From NCBI GenBank assembly GCA_964494475.1, contig CAZBRS010000015.1, forward strand, positions 1 to 64,000: 64,000 bases of DNA, in the 5' to 3' direction. Numbering within the stretch: the stretch's first letter is position 1; each line of letters opens with the position of its first letter. Origin of the DNA: CAZBRS01 sp964494475 (GTDB lineage Bacteria; Myxococcota_A; UBA9042; CAZBRS01). Below the pieces are notes generated by a model. It saw nothing but the letters and a program-made list of their open reading frames with translations. It was not told where the DNA came from and did not search any database. Below are positions 44,478-52,913 of this stretch, one piece after another. The translations under genes were made by a program, and so were the position numbers.

Positions 44478-45728
44478 ATGACCCGCCTTTCCCTGTTGTC
44501 GCTCGCCGCTTGCGCGGCGCTCTCGCTCGTGGCGTCGCCCGCGTTCGCCGAGCTCGACTCGATGACCGCCGCCAAGGTGCAGCGGCTCGAGAAGCTGGCC
44601 GAGCAGGGCAGCTTCGACGTGGTCGTCAAGACCGCGCGCGAGGCCCTGAAGGGCGCCGAGGGCGAGGCCTCCGACGTACTCAACTTCCACCTGGCCCGCG
44701 GCCTGCAGCGCACGCACGCCAACGCCGAGGCCGTCGCGTTGCTGATGCCGCTGGTCGTGAAGGGCGGGGCGCTCGCCGCCGAGGCGGCCGAGGTGCTCAA
44801 GCTGGCCGGCTCCGAGCTGGCCGACGAAGACGTCGAGATCGACGGCACGGTCGCCGGCGCCACGGTGCTGGTCGACGGCGACGACGTGGGCACCACGCCC
44901 GCCGCGTTCAAGCTGAAGCCGGGCGTGTACAAGGTCGAGGTCACCAAGGACGGCTTCGTGGGCGCCGGCACCACGCTCCAGGTGCTGCCGGGCCAGGGGG
45001 CCACGTTCAACGCCGGCCTGAAGGCCACGGGCGGCGTGCTCATCGTCGAGGCCGACGTCGCGGGCCTCGAGATCCTGGTCGACGGGTCGCCGCGCACGGC
45101 CACGGGCGTGACCACGCGCCTCGACGTGCCGGCGCGCGAGCTGAAGGTCGCGCTGCGCTCGGGCGGCCAGGTGCTGAAGACCGAGACCCTCGACTTCACG
45201 CTGGGGGGCACGCAGACCGTCTCGCTGCGCAAGTTCGCGCTGCTCAAGCTGAAGGGCGCCGAGGGCGCCACCGTGCTGGTCGACGGCCAGGCCTCCCCGG
45301 TCGAGGACGGCGCCGTCAAGCTCGAGGCGGGCGAGCACAAGGTGCGCGTCGAGCGCAAGGGCTTCCACCCGGTCGAGACCACCGTGGCCGCCCTCCCGGG
45401 CCGCGACCTCTCGGGCTCGGCCGACCTGGTGGCCGTCAGCGCCGACACGCGGCTCACGCCCTACCTGTGGGCGGGCGCGGGCGTGGGCGCCGCCATGGTG
45501 CTGTCGGCGGTGCTGGTCGACGCCTTCGTCGACCTCGACGGGACGGGCTCCGACGTGGTGCTGGGCGCCGTGGGCGGCACGGGCGCGCTGCTCTTCTGCG
45601 GCTCGGGCTTCTGGCTCAAGTCGAACCACGACGCCCTCAACAGCCCCGAGCTTCACGAAGGCGGCCTGCAGATCGCGGTGCTGCCGACCGCGCACGGCGT
45701 CGCCATGGCCCTCGGCGGCTCGTTCTGA
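44478..45728 (+). CDS. Secreted/membrane PEGA-domain protein (416 aa)
   Basis: A signal peptide ends after residue 24 (SPAFA). A helical region (30-110, like one or two TPRs) is followed by three PEGA-like units: GATVLVDGDDVGTTPAAFKL, GLEILVDGSPRTATGV and GATVLVDGQASPVEDG. Two membrane segments near the end (AGVGAAMVLSAVLVDAFV and VVLGAVGGTGALLFCGSGFW) resemble the layout of the PEGA protein at 16134. GGAGG precedes the ATG. Probably part of the envelope. Function unknown. Confidence 0.83.
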   Translation: MTRLSLLSLAACAALSLVASPAFAELDSMTAAKVQRLEKLAEQGSFDVVVKTAREALKGAEGEASDVLNFHLARGLQRTHANAEAVALLMPLVVKGGALAAEAAEVLKLAGSELADEDVEIDGTVAGATVLVDGDDVGTTPAAFKLKPGVYKVEVTKDGFVGAGTTLQVLPGQGATFNAGLKATGGVLIVEADVAGLEILVDGSPRTATGVTTRLDVPARELKVALRSGGQVLKTETLDFTLGGTQTVSLRKFALLKLKGAEGATVLVDGQASPVEDGAVKLEAGEHKVRVERKGFHPVETTVAALPGRDLSGSADLVAVSADTRLTPYLWAGAGVGAAMVLSAVLVDAFVDLDGTGSDVVLGAVGGTGALLFCGSGFWLKSNHDALNSPELHEGGLQIAVLPTAHGVAMALGGSF

Positions 45729-45792
45729 CCGTCCTGCCGCGCTTCTGCTGCTCCAACGCTTGAAGATTCCTAACGGAACAGGTAGTGTTCCC

Positions 45793-46182
45793 GAAGCCGT
45801 TTCCAGGGCTCCAGGAGATCGCTCCGACGGTGTCGGGGAGGAAAGTCCGGGCTCCGCAGGGGGAGGCGATTCGTAACACGAATCGGGAGCAATCCCAGGG
45901 AAAGTGCCACAGAAACAAGACCGCGGGCGTCCTTCGGGGCGCACGTAAGGGTGAAAGCGTGGGGTAAGAGCCCACGGGCGGCCCCGGTGACGGGGGCGTC
46001 GGCAAACCCCGCCTGGAGCAAGGTCGAACAGGGGGCGTTCCCGCTTCGCGGGAGGAGGGTTCCCCGCCCGGTGCCCCCGGGTAGACCGCCAGAGGAGGGC
46101 CGCGAGGCCCTTCGCAGAGGAATGATCTCGGCCCCTTCGGGGGTCTACAGGACCCGGCTTACGGAGCCCTGGAGACGGCTTC
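45793..46182 (+). ncRNA. rnpB: RNase P RNA component
   Basis: The conserved elements of bacterial type A RNase P RNA are present in order: GGAGGAAAGTCCGGGCTCC (about 45837), CCACAGAAACAAGACCGC, AAGGGTGAAA with TGGGGTAAGAGCCCA, GGTAGACCGC and CAGGACCCGGCTTAC (about 46148). The ends are set by helix P1: the 5' strand from 45793 (GAAGCCG ...) pairs almost perfectly over 20 bp with the 3' strand to 46182. It processes the 5' ends of pre-tRNAs. Confidence 0.97.
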
Positions 46183-46202
46183 TTCCTCGGCGCGGGGTGG
46201 GC

Positions 46203-47063
46203 ATGCGCAAGATCCTGGTCGTGGTGAAGCGCGACGACGAGTGGAGCGCGGTCCTGCAGGCCATTCGGGAGGACCACTACCACCTGCTGGCCGGGCGCGT
46301 CGACGTGGGCACGTCCGAAGAGCTCGATCTGCTCCTCAAGAGCCCAGGCGGCAACCTGCTGACATACGAGGCCCGCGTGGTGCGGGTCACCCCCGGCAAG
46401 GGCGCCGCCCTCGAGGTCTACGCGCCCGACGAGAAGAAGCCGCGGGGTTGGAGCCGGAAGGTCCTCGAGCGGGTCATGCGGCCCATCGAGCCCGAGGATC
46501 TCGACGCCGGGGGCACCGTCAAGGAGTTCGCCGGCGCGCCCGAGGTCGCGGCGCCCGAGGTCGCGGCGCCCGAGGTCGCGGCGCCCGAGGTCCCGGCTGC
46601 CGAGGTCCCGGCCGCCGAGGTCCCGGCCGAGCCGACCGACGCCGGCGCGCCCAACACGGCCTTCACGCGCCTGCAGAAGCTCTCGGTCACCGAGAAGCAG
46701 AAGCTGGCCCTCACGGCCGAGCGCACCGAGCGCGCCATCCTGGCCCGCGACAACCTGAAGCAGGTGCACGTCTTCGTGTTGAAGAACCCGCGCGTCACCG
46801 ACGACGAGGCGCTCGAGTACACGCGCTTCGCCGGCCTCTCGGCGCAGGCGCTCACGTACATCGCCGACAACGCGCGCTGGATGCGCTCGTCGCAATTGCG
46901 CTTCAGCCTGGTCAAGAACCCCCAGGTGCCCGGCGACGTGGCCCGGCGCGTCATCGAGACCCTGGCCGTCAACGAGGTGCGCTTCCTGGCCAAGGCCGAG
47001 CACGTGAAGACCGACGTGCGCCAGGCCGCGCGCAAATACCTGGAACGGAAGGGGCTGCTGTAG
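46203..47063 (+). CDS. Protein with Ala/Pro/Glu linker and helical repeat C-terminus (286 aa)
   Basis: I do not recognise the family. Residues 1-95 form an alpha/beta region (RKILVVVKRDDEW, NLLTYEARVVRVTPG). Residues about 113-143 are a repetitive PEVAA linker. The C-terminal 140 residues are helical with repeated short motifs (VFVLKNPRVTDDEALEYTR, FSLVKNPQVPGDVARRVIE) typical of HEAT/LRV-type solenoids. There is no signal peptide. GGGG lies 9 bp before the ATG. It starts 20 bp after rnpB and may share its transcript. Confidence 0.75.
   Translation: MRKILVVVKRDDEWSAVLQAIREDHYHLLAGRVDVGTSEELDLLLKSPGGNLLTYEARVVRVTPGKGAALEVYAPDEKKPRGWSRKVLERVMRPIEPEDLDAGGTVKEFAGAPEVAAPEVAAPEVAAPEVPAAEVPAAEVPAEPTDAGAPNTAFTRLQKLSVTEKQKLALTAERTERAILARDNLKQVHVFVLKNPRVTDDEALEYTRFAGLSAQALTYIADNARWMRSSQLRFSLVKNPQVPGDVARRVIETLAVNEVRFLAKAEHVKTDVRQAARKYLERKGLL
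46538..46630 (+). repeat. 15-bp tandem repeat within coding sequence
   Basis: The unit GCGCCCGAGGTCGCG is repeated four times, followed by three diverged copies. It encodes the PEVAA linker of the 46203-47063 protein. Confidence 0.85.
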
Positions 47064-47066
47064 GCC

Positions 47067-48275
47067 TCACACCTTCGTGAGCAGGTGCCCGAGCTTCAGC
47101 TTCTTGGTGGCCAGATAGTATTGGTTTTCGCTCTGGGGGCCGATCTCGAGCGGAACGCGCTCGGAGATGGTCAGGCCGTAGCCCGTGATGCCGACCACCT
47201 TGCGCGGGTTGTTCGTGAGCAGGCGCAGGTGCCGCACGCCGAGGTCGCGCAGGATCTGCGCGCCGATGCCGTAGTCGCGCAGGTCGGCGGCGAAGCCCAG
47301 CTTGAGGTTGGCCTCGACGGTGTCGTCGCCGTGGTCCTGCAGGTGGTAGGCCTTGATCTTGTTGCCCAGGCCAATGCCGCGACCCTCCTGGCGCAGGTAG
47401 AGCAGCACGCCGCGCCCCTCGGCGGCGATGCGGGCCAGGGCCGCGTCGAGCTGCAGGCCGCAGTCGCAGCGCAGGCTGCCCAGCACGTCGCCCGTCAGGC
47501 ACTCGGAGTGCACGCGGGTGAGCACCGGCGCGTCGCCGGCCACGTCGCCGCAGATCATCGCCACGTGCTCCGAGCCGTCGAGCATGCTCCGGTACACGCG
47601 AATCTGGAACTCGCCGTGGGCCGTGGGGAGGCGCGCCTCGGCCACGCACTCGACCAGCGACTCGACCTGCAGGCGGTACTGGATGAGGTCGGCGATGGTG
47701 GCCACGGGGATGTCGTGCTTCTCGCCGAACTCGAGCAGCTGCGGGAGGCGCGCCATGGATCCGTCGTCGTTCATGATCTCGCAGATGACGCCGGCCGGCT
47801 TCAGCCCGGCCAGGCGCGCCAGATCGACCGAGCCCTCGGTCTGGCCCGTGCGCACCAGCACGCCGCCGTTCCGCGCGCGCAGCGGGAAGACGTGGCCCGG
47901 CGTGACCAGGTCTTCGGGCCGGGCCGCGTCGTCGATGGCCACGCGGACCGTGTGGCAGCGATCGGCCGCCGAGATGCCCGTCGACACGCCCTCTCGCGCT
48001 TCGACCGAGACGGTGAAGGCCGTCTCGAAGCGCGAGCGGTTGCGGGTCGTCATCATCGGCAGCTGGAGGTGATCGACGTGCGCCTCGGTGAGGGCCAGGC
48101 AGATCAGGCCGCGACCCTCGCGGGCCATGAAGTTGATGGCCTCGGGCGTGATCTTCTCGGCAGCGAGCACGAGGTCGCCCTCGTTCTCGCGGTCTTCGTC
48201 GTCGAGCAGCACGACGAAGCGCCCCTGACGGAGGGCCTCGATGGCCTCGGGGATGGTGCTGAGCCGACGATCCAC
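47067..48275 (-). CDS. ribBA: Bifunctional DHBP synthase / GTP cyclohydrolase II (402 aa)
   Basis: The N-terminal half (about 1-205) is 3,4-dihydroxy-2-butanone-4-phosphate synthase (LDDEDRENEGDLVLAA, TPGHVFPLRA, GQTEGSVDLARLAG). The C-terminal half is GTP cyclohydrolase II (HSECLTGDVLGSLRCDCG zinc site, YLRQEGRGIGLGNKIKAYHL). Together they start both arms of riboflavin synthesis. Length is normal. The gene converges with the 46203 gene 3 bp away. I see no FMN riboswitch upstream. Confidence 0.96.
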   Translation of the reverse strand: MDRRLSTIPEAIEALRQGRFVVLLDDEDRENEGDLVLAAEKITPEAINFMAREGRGLICLALTEAHVDHLQLPMMTTRNRSRFETAFTVSVEAREGVSTGISAADRCHTVRVAIDDAARPEDLVTPGHVFPLRARNGGVLVRTGQTEGSVDLARLAGLKPAGVICEIMNDDGSMARLPQLLEFGEKHDIPVATIADLIQYRLQVESLVECVAEARLPTAHGEFQIRVYRSMLDGSEHVAMICGDVAGDAPVLTRVHSECLTGDVLGSLRCDCGLQLDAALARIAAEGRGVLLYLRQEGRGIGLGNKIKAYHLQDHGDDTVEANLKLGFAADLRDYGIGAQILRDLGVRHLRLLTNNPRKVVGITGYGLTISERVPLEIGPQSENQYYLATKKLKLGHLLTKV

Positions 48276-48311
48276 GACGCTCTCCTCCCGCGCGGTCGCG
48301 CGGCCGGTTGC

Positions 48312-48339
48312 ACTATAGGCGGCCCCGCGGTTTCGTCAA
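48312..48339 (-). promoter_or_regulatory. Predicted promoter of ribBA
   Basis: Minus strand: TTGACG (48339-48334), 16-bp spacer, TATAGT (48317-48312), 36 bp before the ATG at 48275. It is close to the consensus. Confidence 0.6.
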
Positions 48340-48356
48340 CGGGTGTCCGTTTGGCG

Positions 48357-48384
48357 TTGACCGGACCCGCGGGGAGCCTACCGT
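48357..48384 (+). promoter_or_regulatory. Predicted promoter of the zinc metallopeptidase gene
   Basis: TTGACC (48357-48362), 16-bp spacer, TACCGT (48379-48384), 42 bp before the ATG at 48427. Confidence 0.5.
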
Positions 48385-48426
48385 TACCCACGAAGGAACC
48401 ACCCGTCGAAGGAGACGGAGGGCACG

Positions 48427-49122
48427 ATGTTCTTCGATCCCCTGTACCTCGTGATGATCGCTCCGGCCATGCTGCTCGCGCTCTGGGCGCAGTTCAAGGT
48501 CAAGCGGGTCTACAAGAAGTACTCCGAGGTGCTCACGGCGCGGGGCGCCACGGGCGCCGAGGTGGCCGCTCACATCCTCAGGGCCAACGGCCTCACGAAC
48601 GTGCCGATCGAGGTCGCCGACGGCTTCCTCTCGGACCACTACGACCCGCGGCACCGTGTGCTCCGCCTCTCGTCCGGCGTGTACAACGGTCGGTCGATCG
48701 CCGCGGCCGGCATCGCCGCGCACGAGGTGGGACACGCCCTCCAGCACGCGAAGGAGTACGGACCGCTCGTGCTGCGCACCAAGCTGGCGCCGGTCGCCAT
48801 GCTGGGCTCGAACCTGGCCATGATCCTGCTGATGATCGGCATGTTCATGCACGCCATGGGCCTCGTCTACCTGGGCATCATCGGCTTCACCGTGGCCGTA
48901 GTGTTCACGCTCGTGACGCTCCCGGTCGAGTTCGACGCCAGCCGGCGCGCCAAGGAGTTGCTGCCGCAGCTCGGGCTGATCACGGGCGGGGAGCAGGCCG
49001 GCGTGGCCGCCGTGCTGAACGCCGCGGCGCTCACGTACGTGGCGGCGGCCATCTCGGCCGTGCTGCAGCTCGTGTACTTCCTGCTCCGCGCGGGCCTGCT
49101 CGGCGGTTCCCGCGACGATTGA
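48427..49122 (+). CDS. YugP-like membrane zinc metallopeptidase (231 aa)
   Basis: The zinc site HEVGH is at residues 99-103 within AAGIAAHEVGHALQHA. There are membrane segments at about 5-22, 125-160 and 200-222. The RHRVLRLSSGVYNGRSIAA and PVEFDASRRAKELL segments are typical of YugP-type neutral zinc metallopeptidases. Substrate unknown. A good ribosome-binding site (GAAGGAG) precedes the ATG. Confidence 0.9.
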   Translation: MFFDPLYLVMIAPAMLLALWAQFKVKRVYKKYSEVLTARGATGAEVAAHILRANGLTNVPIEVADGFLSDHYDPRHRVLRLSSGVYNGRSIAAAGIAAHEVGHALQHAKEYGPLVLRTKLAPVAMLGSNLAMILLMIGMFMHAMGLVYLGIIGFTVAVVFTLVTLPVEFDASRRAKELLPQLGLITGGEQAGVAAVLNAAALTYVAAAISAVLQLVYFLLRAGLLGGSRDD

Positions 49123-49141
49123 GCCCACCCGTCATTCCCTG

Positions 49142-49169
49142 TTGCAATCGCCTCTCCGATCGGGACAAT
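49142..49169 (+). promoter_or_regulatory. Predicted promoter of the phosphatidyltransferase gene
   Basis: TTGCAA (49142-49147) and GACAAT (49164-49169) at 16 bp, 29 bp before the GTG at 49198. Confidence 0.45.
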
Positions 49170-49197
49170 AAGCGCGCTCCCGATTCGGAGAATCTCC

Positions 49198-50046
49198 GTG
49201 AAGCTCAAGGACTACGTGACCCTCGGAAACCTGCTCTCGGGCTTCCTGTCGGTCATCATGCTCATCCGCGGCAACTACGACTGGGCCTGCTACCTCATCT
49301 TCATCGCGTACGCGTTCGACGTGCTCGACGGCCCGGTGGCCAGGCTCACCAAGCAGTTCGACGACTTCGGCGGCGCCTTCGACAGCGTGTGCGACTTCGT
49401 GTCGTACTCGATCGCGCCGTCGTTCATCATCTACTACGCGTTCGCCGAGAAGCTGGGCTTCAACTGGATGGCCGCCGCGGCCATCGGCGCCATCCCCATC
49501 ACGTTCGGCACCATCCGGCACGCGCTCTACGCGACCAAGCACATGAGCTACCCGGGCTACTTCATCGGCCTGCCGCGCCCCGCGCTGCCGCTGTTCGTGC
49601 TGGCGCTCCTGAACTCCAGCCTGTTCCTCAACGTGTTCCCCTCGCCGCTCAAGGAGATCTCCTGGGGCGTGGTCATCGCGGTGATCCTGGCCCTCGGAAT
49701 CTTCCACGTGAAGCAGTTCCCGTTCGTCAGCCATCACGACCGGCGCTGGGGCGGCCTGCTGGCGTTCGGCCGCATCGAGTTCCTGTTCGGCTCGCTGGCC
49801 ATGGTCCCCATCGTGCTGTGGCTCGACGCGCCCTTCCTGTTCTTCGACAAGCTCACGTTCGACCTCTTCGTCTACGTGTTCGTGTCGTGGATCGAGATCC
49901 CGCGCACCGACTTCGCGCGCATCCGGCACTACGTCGCGACCGGTGAGGTCATCAAGCCGCTCATCCACCCCGACAGCCCCTGGCGCGCCCGGAAGTTCGG
50001 CGCGTGGTTCCACCCCGAGCTCGATCCTCCCGACGCCGGAGCGTGA
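49198..50046 (+). CDS. pssA: CDP-alcohol phosphatidyltransferase, phosphatidylserine synthase-like (282 aa)
   Basis: It carries the CDP-alcohol phosphatidyltransferase motif D-G-x2-A-R-x8-G-x3-D-x3-D (DVLDGPVARLTKQFDDFGG, then AFDSVCDF). The protein has about eight membrane segments. The opening LGNLLSGFLSVIMLI and the length resemble bacterial phosphatidylserine synthase (type II), which joins CDP-diacylglycerol and serine at the inner membrane. Another alcohol acceptor cannot be excluded. The GTG start has GGAG 7 bp upstream. Its stop overlaps the next GTG (GTGA). Confidence 0.86.
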   Translation: MKLKDYVTLGNLLSGFLSVIMLIRGNYDWACYLIFIAYAFDVLDGPVARLTKQFDDFGGAFDSVCDFVSYSIAPSFIIYYAFAEKLGFNWMAAAAIGAIPITFGTIRHALYATKHMSYPGYFIGLPRPALPLFVLALLNSSLFLNVFPSPLKEISWGVVIAVILALGIFHVKQFPFVSHHDRRWGGLLAFGRIEFLFGSLAMVPIVLWLDAPFLFFDKLTFDLFVYVFVSWIEIPRTDFARIRHYVATGEVIKPLIHPDSPWRARKFGAWFHPELDPPDAGA

Positions 50047-52835
50047 GCTTGTCCGCGCCCCGCCGCGCCCTGCTGGTCGAGTTCGTCAACGCCGACCAGA
50101 CGCCCGGCCGGATCAGCAGCCTCTTCCCCCTGCTCAAGGGGTCGCTCCTGGGCGCCGGGGTCGCCGCACGCTGGGTGCGCTTCGCCGTGCCCACCACCAA
50201 CCTGCTGGTCCACGGGCGCGACGAGATCACGCTGTCGGACGACGATCTGGCGGTGCTGCTCGCTCTTGCGGCCGAGCAGCGCCCCGACGTGCTGTTCGCC
50301 ACCGACGCGCTCGCCGACCTGCAGCGCGCGGCCGTGGAGCGCCTGGTGTCCGGCGCGTGCCATTGGCGCGTGCAGGTCCAGGTGCCGAAGGTCGAGGGGC
50401 TGCCCCAGGTCGAGGGGGCCACGCTGCTCGACCTGCCGGGGTTCACCCCCGATTACGCCTGGGAGGCCGGCAACGCGGCGGCCCTGCGTCGGGAGATCGA
50501 CAACGTCTACCTGCTGACGACCGAGAGCTGCGGGCATCGCCGCAGCGTCGCCGAAAATCCCTGCTATCGAGGCGTCTCCGACGCGCGCGTCGGGGGGCGG
50601 CTCGGCTGCGCGTTCTGCTCCAACTGGATCGGCGCCTCGGGGGCGGGCCGTTCCACGCCCCTGGCCTGGGTGCTGAAGCAGGTGCGGGCCGTGGCCGCGA
50701 GCCGTGGAGCGTCCGAGCGCTACCCGAACGCGCTGCTGCTGACGCGCCTCGAAGATCCCGAGCTGCTCGTTCCCTGCCTCGACGCGTTGAACGAGACGGG
50801 CCTGGCGGCGCACACGCAGCTGCTGGTCGCCGTTCGCACCGACCGGGCGGTGGCCTTCGACCGCTTCGTGCGGGCCGAGTTCGCGGCGCACCCCGATTCC
50901 CCTTTGCGCATCGGGGTCTACGCCAGCGGCATCGAGAGCTTCGCGGCCGACGATCTGGCGCGCTTCAACAAGGAGACCAGTCCGCTCGACGGGCTCCGCG
51001 CGGTCACGCTCTTTCGAAAGCTCAAGGCCGACTTCCCCGCGCGCTTCTCGTACGAGGGCCTGAGCTTCATCCTGTTCTCCCCCTGGACCACGCTCGAGAC
51101 GCTGCACCAGAACGTCGGGCTCCTCCACTTCCTGCGCTTCCACGAGATCGGCAACCTGTTCGAAGCCCGCCTGCGGCTTCACCCCGACCTCGCGATCACC
51201 GCCCTGGCCGAGCGCGACGGCGTGATCGAGGTCGACGAGTCGGACCCCGTGCTGGTCTCGAACCGGCGCAAGCTCTTCGAGCGCGAGGTGGCCTGGCGGT
51301 TCCTCGAGCCGCGCCTGCGGCCGTTGTCGCGCGTGGCCTTGCGCCTCGATCTGCGCTCGGAGGAGCTCGACGACCCGCTGCTCCTGACGATCGAGCGACG
51401 CCTGGCGGCGGTCCGGTTCCCCCCCCGAAAGGACGCGAGGCTGGCCTTGCTGCTGGCCCTGGTCGATGTGGCGCGGGCGGCGCCCGAGGTGCTGGACGAG
51501 GAGGTGTTGCTCGACCGGGCGCTGCAGACCTGGGCCGAGCGCGAAGCGCCGGCCGTCCTGCCCCCCGACGGCGTGAGGGCCGGCCTGCTGCGCCTGCCGC
51601 TGGCGGAGTTTCTGCGCCGCGCGGCGCCGTTGCTGCAGGTCGGGCCGCGGCAGGTGCTCTCGCTCGAAGGCGTGGGGCGCGCGCAGGTCGACGCGGGCGT
51701 CCTCGGTGTTCTGAACGGGGGCGGCCTGGCCTGGGCGCTGGTCGACCCGTCGACCGGTCGCTCCGTCGACCGCGGCACCCTGGTCGTGGCGCGGGAGGCG
51801 TCGGCCCTGGCCGAGACCCTGGCGCAGGGCGCGCTGGCGGCCCGCGGGGGGCCCGAGCGGGGCGCTGCCGTGCGGGGCCTGGGCAGCCTGCACGGCGTCC
51901 CCGAGTGCTGCGCCAGCGCCTGGGCCGCCGACCCCGAGAGCCAGGCCCTCGGGCTGCCTTGGGCCGCCGTGTCGCGCCGCAGCGAAGTCGCCGGGCCCGT
52001 GCCCGCCGCGTGCAACCCGTTGCTCGTGCCCGCGCTGGCGTTCGTGCCCTGTCGCGCCGATTGCCCCGAGGCGGGCACGGTGCTGGGGCGCGTCGCGGCT
52101 GCGTTCTGCCCCGAGCTGCTCTCGGGGGACGGCGCGCGGGCCTTCGTGGTGCCCCTCGCGGGCGACTCCGACGCCGATCTGGTGGCCCTCTGCCTTCGGC
52201 GCGTCGACGACGAGGGCTTCGACTACGACGTCGACGACCCCGCGCCGGGCGCCCTCGCCGAGGTGCTCCGCGCGGGGGATCGCCTGACGGTCGGTGACGG
52301 GCAGCTTCGGGTCTCGAAGGGCGGTCGTGTGCTCGACGTCATGACCGCCACCCACGCGGTCTGGTCGCCCCTGCGCGCCTGGGCCGGCGCGACCTGGCGC
52401 GAGCTGGCGCGGGGCAAGGCCTTCCTGGTCGCGCGCGACGCCCCGGTCGGCGGGCCGGCGAGCAAGACGGCGCCTCCGCCCGCCGCGCGTTCGCGCGTGT
52501 CGATCGTGACCGAGCTGCTCCGTCGGTTGCTGGAGCGCTATCCCGAGCGGTTCGGGGGCGTGGCGCTCCTGGGTGTCGACGAAGGCGCGGGCGACGACGA
52601 GTTGCGGGTGCGCGTGGCCCTCGAGGGGCTCGAGGTCGGCCTCACGTTGAGGGCGGCCGCCGGCGGGGAGCCCGGCTTCGTGCGCACCGAGCACTTCGAC
52701 GTGGCGCACCTGCGCGAGACGCCGGTCACCTCGCCCGCGCAGCGCGCCCTCGTGAGGGCCCTCTGTGTGGGGCTCGACCGAGCCCTGTCCCGCTGGGCGC
52801 CGCGCTGCCTCCCACGGCTCCCGTCGGCCGATTGA
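50043..52835 (+). CDS. Large radical SAM protein with DUF483-like domain and cluster-type tail (930 aa)
   Basis: An N-terminal domain (about 1-150), which could bind a cofactor, precedes a radical SAM-like core. The core has a wide cysteine motif, Cys174-x14-Cys189-x2-Cys192 (RLGCAFCSNW), and IGVYASGIESF and RFHEIGNLFEARL downstream. Near residue 620, GSLHGVPECCASAW, followed by NPLLVPALAFVPCRADCP, recalls the HGxPxCC motif of DUF483-type domains. The last 80 residues resemble the tail of the radical SAM proteins at 1174-15206. GTG 50043 overlaps the previous stop; TTG 50049 with GGAG 7 bp upstream is an alternative. The link to the phosphatidyltransferase is only by operon. Function unknown. 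Confidence 0.72.
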   Translation: MSLSAPRRALLVEFVNADQTPGRISSLFPLLKGSLLGAGVAARWVRFAVPTTNLLVHGRDEITLSDDDLAVLLALAAEQRPDVLFATDALADLQRAAVERLVSGACHWRVQVQVPKVEGLPQVEGATLLDLPGFTPDYAWEAGNAAALRREIDNVYLLTTESCGHRRSVAENPCYRGVSDARVGGRLGCAFCSNWIGASGAGRSTPLAWVLKQVRAVAASRGASERYPNALLLTRLEDPELLVPCLDALNETGLAAHTQLLVAVRTDRAVAFDRFVRAEFAAHPDSPLRIGVYASGIESFAADDLARFNKETSPLDGLRAVTLFRKLKADFPARFSYEGLSFILFSPWTTLETLHQNVGLLHFLRFHEIGNLFEARLRLHPDLAITALAERDGVIEVDESDPVLVSNRRKLFEREVAWRFLEPRLRPLSRVALRLDLRSEELDDPLLLTIERRLAAVRFPPRKDARLALLLALVDVARAAPEVLDEEVLLDRALQTWAEREAPAVLPPDGVRAGLLRLPLAEFLRRAAPLLQVGPRQVLSLEGVGRAQVDAGVLGVLNGGGLAWALVDPSTGRSVDRGTLVVAREASALAETLAQGALAARGGPERGAAVRGLGSLHGVPECCASAWAADPESQALGLPWAAVSRRSEVAGPVPAACNPLLVPALAFVPCRADCPEAGTVLGRVAAAFCPELLSGDGARAFVVPLAGDSDADLVALCLRRVDDEGFDYDVDDPAPGALAEVLRAGDRLTVGDGQLRVSKGGRVLDVMTATHAVWSPLRAWAGATWRELARGKAFLVARDAPVGGPASKTAPPPAARSRVSIVTELLRRLLERYPERFGGVALLGVDEGAGDDELRVRVALEGLEVGLTLRAAAGGEPGFVRTEHFDVAHLRETPVTSPAQRALVRALCVGLDRALSRWAPRCLPRLPSAD

Positions 52836-52856
52836 CCGCCGATCGTTCCTTTCCCG

Positions 52857-52885
52857 TTGAGTCGGCCGGCGAGTGTAAGTAGATT
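52857..52885 (+). promoter_or_regulatory. Predicted promoter of the HEAT-like/HD-GYP-like pair
   Basis: TTGAGT (52857-52862), 17-bp spacer, TAGATT (52880-52885). Initiation near 52892 supports the GTG at 52914 as the start. Confidence 0.45.
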
Positions 52886-52913
52886 TCTTGCGAACCTCGC
52901 GGGGTCTGCCGCC

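Noticed and set aside
48276..48426. FMN riboswitch before ribBA
   Set aside because: The 150-bp divergent region lacks the conserved RFN elements and is almost fully taken by two promoters.
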